Source of the DNA: Melieria omissa
Lineage: Eukaryota > Arthropoda > Insecta > Diptera > Ulidiidae
NCBI GenBank assembly: GCA_963971225.1
Contig: OZ020270.1
Location: 17,099,817 to 17,163,816, forward strand
Length of the DNA stretch: 64,000 nt
Direction of reading: 5' to 3'
The notes below the pieces were generated by a model. The model worked only from the letters and a program-made list of their open reading frames with translations. It searched no databases and was not told where the DNA came from. Within the stretch, counting starts at the first letter, position 1. The number at the start of each line of letters is the position of its first letter. The position numbers and the translations under genes were made by a program. Positions 44,418-55,299 of this stretch are shown here, piece by piece.

Positions 44418-46187
44418 TTATCGGGTTACGGCCTGCCGCAAAACTTCTCTCCAGGCGCCTCTGCTTTGCGCGCGCCTTCTCCAGTTGGTAACACCAAGAG
44501 ATGACAGGGCCTCTTCAACTTGGTCCTTGTACTGAAGACACGGTCTCCCTCTTCGCCGTCGATTTCCAACCATCGCATCGAACACCTTTTTCGCCGGAGC
44601 TTCGTCGTCCATGCGGCAGACATGACCGATCCAGCGTAGCCGCTGGATGTTTATTCGCTGCGCTACGTCCATGTCCTTATACAGCTCATACAGCTCGTTA
44701 TTGGTTCGTATACGATAGTCGTCACCAACACGAACAGGGCCGAAGATTTTGCGAAGTACCTTCCTCTCGAACACTCCAAGGGTCGTTATGTCGTTTCGTG
44801 TCATTGTCCATGCATCAGCGCCATAGAGGAGCACGGGCAAGATAAGCGTCCTATAGAGTGCAAGTTTTGTCGGTCGAGAGAGGTCTCTACTTCTCAATTG
44901 CCTACCAAGACTGTAGTAGCACCTGTTGGCAAGAGTTATCCTTCGCTTTATCTCTAGGCTGACATCATTGCTGCTGTTGATGGCGGTGCCAAGGTAGACG
45001 AATTCCTTGACAACTTCAAAAGTATACCTGTCGGCCTCGACGTGAGACCCTAGCCGCTGCGAGTCCCTGCATGTAGACAGCATATACTTCGTCTTGCCCT
45101 CATTTACCACCAGACCCATTTGGCAGATTCTCTTTCGATAGCCGCAAAGGCAGCGGTGACATCTCGCTTGTTACGTCCGATGACATCAATGTCATCAGCG
45201 TAGGCAAGGAGCTGGACACTTTTGTTGAAAATTGTGCCATTACGATGTACACCGGCCTTGCGCAGAACACTCTCCATGGTGAAGTTAAAGAGGTCGCAGG
45301 ACAAAGGATCACCCTGTCTGAAACCTCGAACAGTATCAAAGGGGTCGGAGAGGTCACTTCCAACCTTGATGGAGCTGCGCGTATTGCTCAACGTCGCTCT
45401 GCAAAGTCTAACGAGCTTTGCAGGGATACCAATTTCAGACAATGCGGCATATAGGCGATCCCTTATCGGGCTATCGAATGCTGCCTTGTAATCGATGAAG
45501 AGATGGTGTGTATCGATTTGATTCTCATGGGTCTTCTCCAGGATTTGGCGTAAAGTGAATATCTGGTCGATGGTGGACTTACCAGGTCTAAAGCCGCACT
45601 GATAAGGTCCAATCAGCGCCTTGGCGAGTGGCTTTAATCTTTCACATAGTACGCTCGTCAGGACCTTGTATGCAATGGGAAGTAGGCGAAACCCCTGCAG
45701 TTGGCGCATATTGTTGGGTCGCCTTTCTTCAGCACAGGACAAAGGGCACTGAGGATCCAATCGTTGGGCATTCGTTCCTCCAGCCATATTTTGCAAATGA
45801 GCTGATGCATGCACCCAATCAGCTCACCGCCGCTGGCCTTGAACAATTCAGCTGGTAGCCCATCCGGCCCTGCAGCTTTGTTGTTCTTAAGTCGCTGGAT
45901 AGCAACCCGGACCTCGTCAGCGCCACCTCGGGCGGTGGCACATCCACACCGTCGTCGTCGAATGGTGCCATCTGGACATCTTCACCACTGGCGGTATTGT
46001 TCCCTTCGTCGCCTGCGAGCAGCTTGATGAAGTGCTCCTTCCACAACCTCAGCACACCCTGCGCATCCGTAACTAGATCCCCGTTTTCGTCTCTGCAAGA
46101 AGATGCCCCAGGCTTAAATCCTTCCGTGAGACGCTTAACTTTTTGGAAGAATTTTCGGGCGTCATTCCTGCTCCTGCACTCCTCGAT
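44418..46187 (-). pseudogene. RTE reverse transcriptase part, frameshifted
   Basis: Pieces in order: 45819-46055 (LRLWKEHFIKLL), 45104-45814 with KVLTSVLCERLK, CGFRPGKSTIDQIF, FIDYKAAFDS, GFRQGDPLSCDLF and the catalytic LAYADDIDVI, then 44418-45119 with the thumb and C-terminal domain (GLVVNEGKTKYM, FVYLGTAI, LLYGADAWT, RWIGHVCRM). Frame changes near 45115 and 45815 break it. The catalytic motif is intact. Confidence 0.87.
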
Positions 46188-47453
46188 TTACTCACGCTCG
46201 CGCCTTTCTTGCTCCTGTTTCTTGTGTCTAAAAAGGCACCTCTCTTTCTTCCTCTCCTCCCGGTATTTTTCTGTCACGGCTCGCGTGGCAGCCGACTGCA
46301 GGGTCTTCTTGTAGGCAGTATTCTTCGCTGCAGTGGCTGCGCGACACTCTTCATCGTACCATTGGTTTTTTGGTGGTGGGCGTCGAAAACCAAGGACATT
46401 TTCTGCGGCGGCGCGCATAGAGTGGGATAAGTGAGCCCATAATCCGCCGATGTCATCAGGTGGAGAGGGGGAGCGACCGAGCTGGTTGGAGAGTTGAGCG
46501 GAGTAGGGTTCGGCTACCCCTTGTGATCGCAGCTTACTGATGTCCAGCTTTCTTCGCAAACTAGGTTGTGCGGTCTTCGCTGCGCAAAGACGCATGCGTA
46601 CATTGGCTGCAACAAGGTAATGGTCCGAGTCGATGTTGGGACCTCGGAACGTGCGCACATCTAGAATGCTAGAAGCATGCCTTCCATCAATCACAATGTG
46701 ATCAATCTGGTTGCGGGTTGATTGATCGGGGGATAACCAGGTCGCCTTGTGGATATCGAGGTGCTGGAATCTGGTGCTACTAACTACCATGTTTCGTGCC
46801 GCGGCGAAATCGATCAGCCTCAGACCGTTGTTTGTAGTGGTCGTATGGAGGCTGAACTGCCCGACAGTGGGACCAAATATACCTTCTCGCCCGACCTTTG
46901 CATTGAAGTCTCCGAGGACGATTTTGACGTCATGGGCCGGGCACCCGTCGTATACGTCCTCGAGATTCGCATAGAAGGCATCCTTGGTCGCATCGTCCTT
47001 CTCTTCCGTCGGAGCGTGCGCGCAAATTAGGCTGATGCTAAAGTATTTAGCCTTGATGCGGATCGAAGCCAGTCGTTCGTTCACCGGAGTGAACCGAGAG
47101 ACGTGGTGGCGAAGTCTCTTACTGACCACAAATCCGCAGCCAAATTCGCGCTTCTCCGCATGGCAGCTGTAGTAGATGTCGCAGTCTGCTCGCTTGGAGC
47201 AACCTTGTCCTGTCCATCGCATTTCCTGGATGGCGGTGATGTCAGCCTTACACTTTGTGAGGGCTTCCGCCAGTTGGATAGAGGCACCTTCCCTATAGAG
47301 GGTCCGGACATTCCAGGTGCATATCCTCAAATCGTGGTCCTTAAATCGTTTGCTGTGGTCGTCAAGATTGTGGGCTCCTTCCGAGGCTTGTTTGCTGGCT
47401 TTCATTGGTATTTGATTTTCCGTGGCGGGCACCAAACCCTGCGCACAACCCAA
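46188..47453 (-). pseudogene. RTE endonuclease part of the ORF
   Basis: A 421-codon open frame beginning near the element's 5' end. CTWNVRTLYREG, ITAIQEMRWTGQG, GDFNAKVG, NQIDHIVID and SDHYLV are the motifs of an apurinic-type endonuclease, with the active-site residues in place. A basic linker with NQWYDEECRAA follows. It is cut short by a stop near 46190, after which the RT continues in other frames, so the copy is broken. The start used is the first ATG. Confidence 0.85.
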
Positions 47454-48488
47454 ATTTTAAGTCCTGGGGATTCATCGTTGATAATATCCGACTTTATCAG
47501 ATCTGTTGCATGTGAATTTGACCTGGAAAGGAAAGTCATCGCTTTCTGTGGCGATAATGCCAAAGTAAACTTTGGCGGAATTTCTCGCGGTGGCGAAAAC
47601 AACGTATACCGCATATTGCGAGAGTAATTTCCACATTTACTTGGCATCGGCTGTACTGCTCATATCGCACACAACGCATTGAAAAAAGCATGTGATGCAC
47701 TTCCATTCGACGTCGAACATATTGTCATAAAGATATACTCGCATTTTTATTTGTACACCGTAAAAACCGAAGCATTGAAAGCATTTTGCGATGAAGCGGA
47801 CCTTCAATACCAGAAGCTGTTGCGCTAAAACAAGATTTCTTGCTCTCGGTCCAGCCATCAAGCACATTTTCGCAACTTTTCGAAGCACTGAAAATGTACT
47901 TCGTTGCGCTACCGAAAAGGGAAACGATACTGAAGGAATTCTTTCAGAATCCCGAATCGAAATTCTGGTTTCTTTTCGTGCAAGAGCAGGTACACTGTTT
48001 AAACGTTCTTGTAATTGCAATTTAATTTTATCAGTTCTCATCTATAATATTAGGCCGAATTATTCGCGGAAACGGTTTTAAAAATTTAAGGCGATACTGT
48101 TACGGCGATTGAAGTCGTGAAATATTTGAACGAGCTTGGGGATGCAATGAAATGCCGTAAAAGGGACGAATTTTTAACACCAGCAGCTGCAGACGCGAAG
48201 CAAAAACTCATTTAATCGGAATGTAATTTAGATTTTATAACTGTCACATGCAACGAATTTTTTAGTAATTTCTTTTTGTACTTTGTCTTCACAATATGGT
48301 TAAATACAAGTGAAATTTTATTTTTATTTTGAGTGGGCAATGTTGATGAGGACTCCAACATCGGAGGATTTTAAAGTGGTAATGTTGAAATTGGATGGGC
48401 TCAACTTGTACGACGCAAAACAAATAGCAGCGAAATTGCACGCACAATATGGATACGTTGAAAATTACTGTCGCGATGATAAAATTAA

Positions 48489-49693
48489 CCCTTATGTGTG
48501 TGATGGGGTACCAGGGTACCCAAATCACTTTTATATCGAAATTTTATATACTTGCGGATAACATAGAAAGGTTAATCTTCATGACAACTCCCAAAATGGT
48601 ATTCTGTCTTTATTTTCGAGTGTTTAATGTCATTTATTTTATTTTGGAAGGTGTGGCACGACATTTTACTTTTTACACCCTTACCCGTGTACTGGGGCAC
48701 CCGGGTACCCCAGTACATTTTATATGGAGTTGCATGGATTTCATCGATTTTTCCTATAAGTAAAACTTTCTAAAGTTAATAATTTGTAATAAAACAATTT
48801 TATATATTTAATATTTACAAACCAGATCCAAAACAACTCAATTGGAGATGATAAGAATTTCTTGCGTCACAAGCCCAAAAAGTTGTTAACTTATATTTTT
48901 AAGGTTTCGACGGTATATATTGCGTAAAGCGTCCTTTTCAGTTAGTTTGACGCAAAATTATGTCACATATTTCACTTGATAGAATACTTTTGAATATAGC
49001 TTTTGCTGTGCATATATTGTAGGAAGAATCGAGGTCACTACGCTGGCACACTACACGGAATGGCTCAAGTCTGTATGCCAAATTTACCACAAAGTTCAAT
49101 ATTTGGATATTTCTCTTCGTCACTGAGATGATCAGTTTCTATGCAACGCGCAGGCTCAGCGTCAGAGGCTGCTATTGCTGCGTCGTCAACTGATGGAATG
49201 AACATACATATTTTGGAAATGAAAAATGCTTTACTTTCGCTCAGTATTTCTTAAAATTCGGCTGGGATAAATCTTTCACAATGAGGTCTTGCTGAATAAG
49301 AACTCATTTCCGAATTTGTTCAGATCTTTCACAATGCAATTAACACTAATTACTAACGACTAATTTATTTGTTACAAAGTTCAAATGTAAAAATTTTCCG
49401 CGGATTATAACCTTACATTGAAATTTATAGCAGCATATGAATGGTATTCCCCTTTTTATGAATAGGAGATCTGAACTTGCAGAAAAATTCATTACTGGAA
49501 ATTAAGAAACAAGTTTGCAAGTCATTTTTTGTGACGAAGGAAATCCTAAAATGTACTTTTATATTACTGGGAGCTTTAAAACTAAGCAAAAACAGTAAAA
49601 TTTCTTACAGTGCGAACAAAAAGTGAGAAATTTTCATACAATTTGTACCCCATCACACGGGTAAGGGTGTTTTTTTCAGCACACACACTAGGG
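48489..49693. mobile_element. TTAA-flanked element in the hAT gene (1,205 bp)
   Basis: TTAA at 48485-48488 and 49694-49697. Ends are CCCTTATGTGTGTG and, reverse-complemented, CCCTAGTGTGTGTG. The palindrome GGGTACCAGGGTACCC (48506-48521) lies 17 bp inside the left end. A further hairpin with arms GTACTGGGG/CCCCAGTAC lies near 48690-48720, preceded by CACCCTTACCCGTG; the complement CACGGGTAAGGGTG is near 49656. Removing the element plus one TTAA restores the hAT reading frame (DKI-KQWRND) without any other change. Confidence 0.9.
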
Positions 49694-50228
49694 TTAAACA
49701 GTGGAGAAATGACAATGTTTGCATTCCGGATCGATGGACCGAAATATTCAATCATTTGTATGCTGAAAACTGCGACTACACCGAGATAGCCAGATTGATT
49801 GAGTATATTTTATGTTTGCCAGGGACGAGTGCTTCAGTTGAGAGAATGTTTTCTGCCGTCAATAAATCTTGGGCGGAAAAAAAGTCCCGACTAAAACTCG
49901 ACACTCTGAAAGCGATGGTGAAAGCTCATGGTGAAATGCAACTTGACATACATATTCATGTGTAGAGTTCTACCACTTTTTGAAAACGAAATCTGATTTA
50001 CTCCGCCAAATTGCTAAAAAGGGGAAATATTCCACCATATGTGATGCCAATGCGTGTGCGATTGACTTTGAAGATGATGATGACGACGACGACGACAACG
50101 ATGAAGTTGTTGCAATGCTAGTTGATATTTTTTGTATGCTTTTTTTCCAATTCGATATCCCGCGAAATTGTCAAACCTAGTGGATTTATCCTTCTTTTCA
50201 GCCAAAAAGAGATGGCATGGTTAGGTAT

Positions 50229-50634
50229 TGTTACGAAAATTCCAAGCTCGTCTTCCAAGGTTCGGTTTGATTGTGTTGAAAATAAACCAACTTCAACTAT
50301 TCAGCGCAAACACAGTAGAAACTCACTTTATTTACAGAATTACACTTTGCTTGTATCGACACTTGTTACCACTTTGCTTATTCAACTAAGACTCAACTCA
50401 TTGCGCTGCACACTGCTGCTTTTATACCAGTTTTCTTATCGCGCCGAAGTTTCTTGCAACTTGCAATTGGAAAGTGCTCGACCATTCTCGCACAGCCCAT
50501 TTATTCGAGAACCGTCCTTGCCATATCGGACTATACCAAGCGAATTATACCAAATTGGCCGTACTTCAAAGTGCATGCCTAAAAGTATGCTTGGGAAAGT
50601 GTTTATGCACAGCACAGAGTGCCTCTTCGTTTCA
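50229..50634 (-). repeat. Gypsy 3' LTR (406 bp)
   Basis: TG...CA ends. It differs from the partner by scattered changes and a few indels (for example ACACAGTAGAAAC versus ACGCAGTCAGAAAC), so the insertion is older than the BEL/Pao copy 1. Confidence 0.9.
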
Positions 50635-50645
50635 CTGCCCATCAC

Positions 50646-51965
50646 TTAGACTTGTTCGTCCCGAACAAGTACCGAGGCTCCGCCGGAGTAAGACGCCAGG
50701 TGCTCCAAATGGACTACTTTCAACCTGGCGTTTATGTTGCCGCAGCGTTGCACCCTGTACACCACGTCATTAATCCTGGTCACGACCTTGTATGGTCCTT
50801 CCCATGACGTTTGAAGCTTTGGAGACAAACCTTTCCTCCGCTGCGGGTTGTAAAGCATTACTAGATCGCCTTCTTGGAACCCCGCTGTGTTAGCTCGTAG
50901 ATCATATCTGACTTTCATCTTATCACTGACCAGTTGGATACGGTCCCTTATAAATTGGTGGATTTCTTCCAGCTCCGATCGCTTATTAACTGCGTAATCC
51001 GTCTTAGCGCCTTCCGTCGTGCTGACCACTCCGAACTTCAAGTCAGCAGGCAACCTCAGCTCCATGCCGAACACTGCTCGTGCTGGAGTGAGTGATGTCG
51101 TATCGTGCGGGGCTGACCTATACGCCATCAAGAACTACTACTTTCCGCAGATATTCCTCCAGTGTTCGATTGAATCGTTCGACCATGCCGTCGGACTGGG
51201 GATGCAAAGGACAGGTGCGAGTTTTCCTTATTCCTAGTAGCTCACACACTTCCTTTAATACAAGAGACTCGAAATTCCGGCCTTGATCCGAGTGCAACTC
51301 CAGTGGAACTCCAAATCTGGCCACCCAGTTATTACCAGCATTTCCGCGACCGTGGTGGCCTCCTGGTTAGGAATAGGTTACACTTCGGGCCATTTGCTGA
51401 AATAGTCCATCACCACCAGCACATATTTGTTGCCTTGAGTGCTAAGTGGGAATGGCCCGGCGACGTCCATGGCAATTCGCTCAAAGGGCGATCCTATGTT
51501 GTACTGCTGCATGCGGCCCCGAGATCTTCTTGTTGGCCCTTTCGCAGCCGAACATCAGTCACAGCTCTTAATCCAATCGGCGACAGACTCCTGGCATCCT
51601 ACCCAGTAGAGTCGTCTTTTTATTTTGGCGACAGTTTTTGTGATGCCTAGGTGCCCTCCGCTGGAGTCGTTATGGTATGCCTCGACCACCTCGTTGATTC
51701 TGCATTTCGGGACTACAATTAGGGAATTGCTGGTCCGGTCATCCTCACTCTCCCACTCGCGGTATAAGCAACCATCAGACAGCCGCAGACTTTGCCACTG
51801 CGCCCAGTAAGACTTCGCGATCGGGCTCTCACCGGCCATCTCCTGCCAGTCTGGACGTGTGCCTTGCTCTTTGCCTTCAATGATTTTTCTAAGATCCGTA
51901 TCCTCACGCTGGTCCTTTTGTATCCTCTCCGCAGACCACTCTTCCTCTGGCATAACGCTGATCAA
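50646..51965 (-). pseudogene. Gypsy integrase
   Basis: 51555-51965 holds the zinc-binding part (AYHNDSSGGHLGITKT, then SVADWIKSCD). 51118-51324 holds the core with LHSDQGRNFES and PLHPQSDGMVERFNRTLEEY, including the second catalytic Asp and the Glu. 50646-51131 holds the C-terminal part (AYRSAPHDTTSLTPA, LQTSWEGPYKVV). Frameshifts and a stop lie between about 51330 and 51550, where the first catalytic Asp region (AMDVAGPFPLS) can be read in another frame. Confidence 0.87.
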
Positions 51966-52037
51966 TCGTACCGCTATCTGCTCTTTGCTTTCGGCTGGCG
52001 AACAATGCCTGCATTCGGCTTCGCACGGACGGCGTGA

Positions 52038-53707
52038 CTAGGCATCGGCATTTCCATGGCTGCTACCTTTGCGATGCTCTACCGTGTAGTCGTAGCTCTG
52101 CAGTCGTTCGATCCACCGCGCCAACTGGCCTTCCGGATCCTTAAAGTTCAGCAGCCATTTCAATGCCGCATGATCTGTGCGCAGGCGAAACTTTTGCCAA
52201 TACAGGTATTTATGGAAGTGTTTCACGCATTAAAATACTGCGAGCAACTCCTTTCGGGTCACACAGTAGTTGCGTTCAGGCTTTGACAAAATTTTGCTGT
52301 AGTATGCTATCACTTGTTCTTGGCCATCTATTACACAGCGCAACAAAAAACACTTTTTTTCTGTTGCATGGAGTTTTTCTACTGTTTCTTACTAATTTGG
52401 GTGCGCTGATTCCGAATCTACCCTCCAATTTTTTCTAGCAGCTCTAGTTTGTGAGATATAGGTACCCTGCCATTTTTTCAGTTTTTCCTCAACTTCTTCC
52501 ATATTTTCGATCGTAGTTTCACCTTATTGCATTAACAACACCGCACGGCTTCTTTTCCAAAGCAAATTATTTTTATAAGTGTTAAAATGCCGCGGTAATT
52601 GGACCTCAAAGTTCGAAAAAATTGAATTTTAAGGCGTTTTCTTTGATGGTCAAAAACATACACATTTTTTGTAAAACAATTAACGAGTTAGGTGTATAAT
52701 GAAAGTCGACACATCAAGCAATACAACACAGCTAAATTATTTGGCGGAATACACATTCGCATCGAAATAACAGGAAAAATGTACCATAGCGATTTTCATC
52801 ACTTTTCATACTTTTTCCTTAACAAATTTGGGGCCTGAAAATATGCAAAGTTTTTAATTTTTTTTTTGTTTCGAAAAATTCAAAATATTGTTGTTTTTTG
52901 CTTGTATTCTAAACTAAAATTTGAACATATAAAAGAGCATATTTTGAGGCTCCTAATTTTTTAAGGAAAAGGTATGAAAAGAGATGAAAATCGCTATGGT
53001 ACAGTTTCATTATTATTTCGATGCGAATGTGTATTCCGCCAAATAATTTGGCTGTGTTGTATTGCTTGATGTTTCTTCTTAAGATATTCATATACTTCGA
53101 AACTTGATTTATGAAACATCAGTACAATTTTCGCCATCAGAAAAAACGCCTTGAAATTCAATATTTTCTTACTTTGAAACCTTATTACCACGCCCATTTA
53201 GAACGCATAAAATTGATTAATGTCAGGAAAGATGGCGTGAAATGTTGTAAGTGCAACGATATAAAAATTATGTCGATAGGATTATTGGTTCAGAAATAAC
53301 AGTCGAAAACGAGAAAAAAGCCGAGGAAAATTCGAAAAAGTGACACGCCCATTTTTTGGAAAAACTAGAGCTGTTACATAAAAACGGAGTATGGTTTTGA
53401 AAACAGCGTGGAAAAACGATTCAGATTCATGTAAAAAACTCCATGCAACAGACATGCTGTTGTGCAGTGTTATCTGTGACAGTACACCGCCAATACTATG
53501 CCCACTTGCATCTGTATCCAGCACAAACATCTCTCCAGGCACGGGGAAGGCCAGAATTGGAGCCGTGCACAGATTTTCCTTCAGTCGTGAAAAAGCCTGC
53601 TCCTGCTCTTCACCCCACGCGAAGGCTTGATTCTTTTTCGTCAGTTTGTGCAAGCTGCCGGCTATGTTCGCAAATCCCGGAACGAATCTTCGGTAATGTG
53701 TGCTCAA
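52038..53707 (-). pseudogene. Gypsy RNase H, split by a foldback element
   Basis: 53470-53707 encodes the linker and start of RNase H (FVPGFANIAGSLHKL, FVLDTDASGHSIGGVLSQI). After the inserted element, 52038-52330 continues with QVIAYYSKILS, LRTDHAALKWLL and EHRKGSSHGNADA. The frame is rebuilt if the insertion and one TTA are ignored. The RNase H acidic residues are visible. Confidence 0.87.
52334..53469. mobile_element. Foldback-type element with CAC ends and TTA duplication (1,136 bp)
   Basis: It begins CACAGCGCAACA; its right end, reverse-complemented, is CACTGCACAACA; TTA lies outside both (52331-52333 and 53470-53472). CTGTTGCATGGAGTTTTT occurs inside both ends, and long inverted arms cover most of the element (for example TTTGGCGGAATACACATTCG near 52739 and its complement near 53024-53043). 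Same design and size as the element at 28581-29660 but a different sequence. No ORF. Confidence 0.87.
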
Positions 53708-53749
53708 GCCCAGGAAACAGCGAAGTTCGTGTAGATTGCGTGGCCGGGG

Positions 53750-54448
53750 CTACTCCTTCACCGCCGTAATTTTGCCTTCATCCGTATGTACTCCGCGGGC
53801 GGAAATTGTGTGACCCAGATATTTGACCTCTTTTTGAAACAGCGAGCACTTCTTTGGGTTGAGTTTAAGCCCGGCTTTCTGTATTCGTTCGAATACCTCC
53901 TTTAGCTTTCCCAGATGGTCGTCAAAGCTTTTATCCATCACGATAATGTCGTCCAGGTAGACCAGACACGTCCGCCAATGCAGACCTTTCAGCACACGTT
54001 CCATTAGCCGCTCGAATGTTGCTGGTGCGTTGCAGAGTCCAAACGGCATGACGGTGAACTGCCACAAACCGTCGCCAACACTAAAAGCCGTTTTCTCCTT
54101 GGCCTTGTCTGCAAGCTCCACCAGCCAATAGCCGCTGCGTAAGTCGAGTGTGGAAAACCACTATGTGCCTGACAGTGTGTCCAGGGTGTCATCGATTCGA
54201 GGTAGTGGATAGCTGTCCTTCTTGGTCACGTCATTGAGCTTTCGATAGTCTACACAAAATCGGGTACTGCCATCCTTTTTCTTGACTAACACGACCGGTG
54301 AACACCAAGGGCCTGACGAAGGCTCTATGACCTTATCTTTATGCATGTTTTCAATCAAATTTGTGACCTCTTCCCTCTTGGCCAGAGGGACCCGTCTTGG
54401 TGGTTGGCGGATTGGTTTCACACTCTCGGTGTCGATGTTGTGCTTCAC
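53750..54448 (-). pseudogene. Gypsy reverse transcriptase
   Basis: 54161-54448 holds the fingers ([53 protein letters not shown]). A stop replaces the next codon. 53750-54121 goes on with the palm (FTVMPFGLCNAPATFERLM) and the catalytic VYLDDIIV, then thumb motifs (AGLKLNPKKC, YLGHTIS). A stop at 53750 separates it from RNase H. Catalytic residues are intact. Confidence 0.9.
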
Positions 54449-54517
54449 TATGACTGTTCTTCCGCCCGCTTCTGTTACAAATATTGACCCATAGTGCTGC
54501 AGGAGTGACCGTGCCTT

Positions 54518-55246
54518 CTATTTCTGCTCGGCTGTCAATTCGCTGCTCCACTGGTTCTGCGGTATAGCGTCCATGTTAGAACCGCTTTTCTTACTTCCTC
54601 CGGTTGGACTGCTTTCGCAATTGACAACTGCTTCAGCCTCTCCACACTCGCCAATGACCGCATCTTTTTCGACATATCTGGGTGTGTTCAGTGGATTGAG
54701 TATTCTGACTGGTATTTTGCCATTTTTGGGTTCCACTAATATACGTCCGATTATTATGTTGTCGTATCCTTGTTTTGGCGCTTCTACAACCCACAGCCGG
54801 CTTGTCCCATCGTCCTCGTCCACCTTCACCCACACAATCGCCTCGGAATTCGCTGGTATCTTCTGGTGTTGACACGAGACAACTCTCCTTACCGCCACGC
54901 TTCGCTCATAGCCAGTGTGCAGGGGGAATTCAACGTTGGCATGCTTTAGCATATTTTCTTTCAGGTCCAGCGTAAACCCGTGCCTAATCATGAAATCGAC
55001 GCCGATAATCACGTCGTCCATTATATCCGCGACGATGAACTCATGTTCCAGGCTGCTGGTGCCAATAGCAATTGTTTTTGTTACTTTCCCTCTTACCGGC
55101 GCACGCTCGCCAGTCGCAGTCCTCAGCTGTATGCCATGCAGTGGTTCCCAGTTCTTCAGAAGCTTCCTTTTTATGATCGAATATGACGCTCCAGTATCCA
55201 GTGTCAACACGAACAACTTTCCATCTATCTTTCCTTCAATCGTCAA
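54518..55246 (-). CDS. Gypsy aspartic protease region
   Basis: A 242-codon open stretch upstream of the RT. VLTLDTGASYSII holds the catalytic DTG, and IIGVDFM matches the conserved second motif of retroviral-type proteases. The C-terminal half leads to the RT. It probably belongs to a Gag-Pol polyprotein, so the start at 55246 is just the first ATG in an open segment. No inactivating change was seen here. Confidence 0.8.
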   Translation of the reverse strand: MTIEGKIDGKLFVLTLDTGASYSIIKRKLLKNWEPLHGIQLRTATGERAPVRGKVTKTIAIGTSSLEHEFIVADIMDDVIIGVDFMIRHGFTLDLKENMLKHANVEFPLHTGYERSVAVRRVVSCQHQKIPANSEAIVWVKVDEDDGTSRLWVVEAPKQGYDNIIIGRILVEPKNGKIPVRILNPLNTPRYVEKDAVIGECGEAEAVVNCESSPTGGSKKSGSNMDAIPQNQWSSELTAEQK

Positions 55247-55299
55247 GCTGCTGGGTTGTCGTTTCAGCTGTGAGACAAGGACGGTAGGGCAGCAGGTTG

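Larger units (their letters stand above)
44380..47472 (-). mobile_element. RTE-like LINE inserted in the hAT gene (3,093 bp)
   Basis: The target duplication CATCGTTGATAA lies at 44368-44379 and 47473-47484. The 3' end at low coordinates ends in a (GTAA)n-type tail (minus strand), and the length is close to a full RTE element. The endonuclease and RT motifs are of RTE type. Confidence 0.9.
40602..50180 (+). pseudogene. hAT transposase gene, broken by three nested insertions
   Basis: Four collinear pieces of one transposase. 40602-40982: ATG, an early in-frame stop, then a BED-type zinc finger (CKKCHSNFC, HIKTSIH) and EGVWAYHTINANHSF. 44181-44379: VFAPYAKQTLKNEL and IYTDSSNHGNVKLFPILVRYF. 47485-48488: FCGDNAKVNFGG, GCTAHIAHNALKKACD and a decayed middle. 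49698-50180: LPGTSASVERMFSAVNKSW, the hAT dimerisation motif, and FYHFLKTKSDLL with an acidic tail. Breaks coincide exactly with target duplications of 9 bp, 12 bp and TTAA, so the order of events is clear. There are extra stops and frameshifts (47626, 47826 and others). The element's terminal repeats were not found. Confidence 0.85.
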
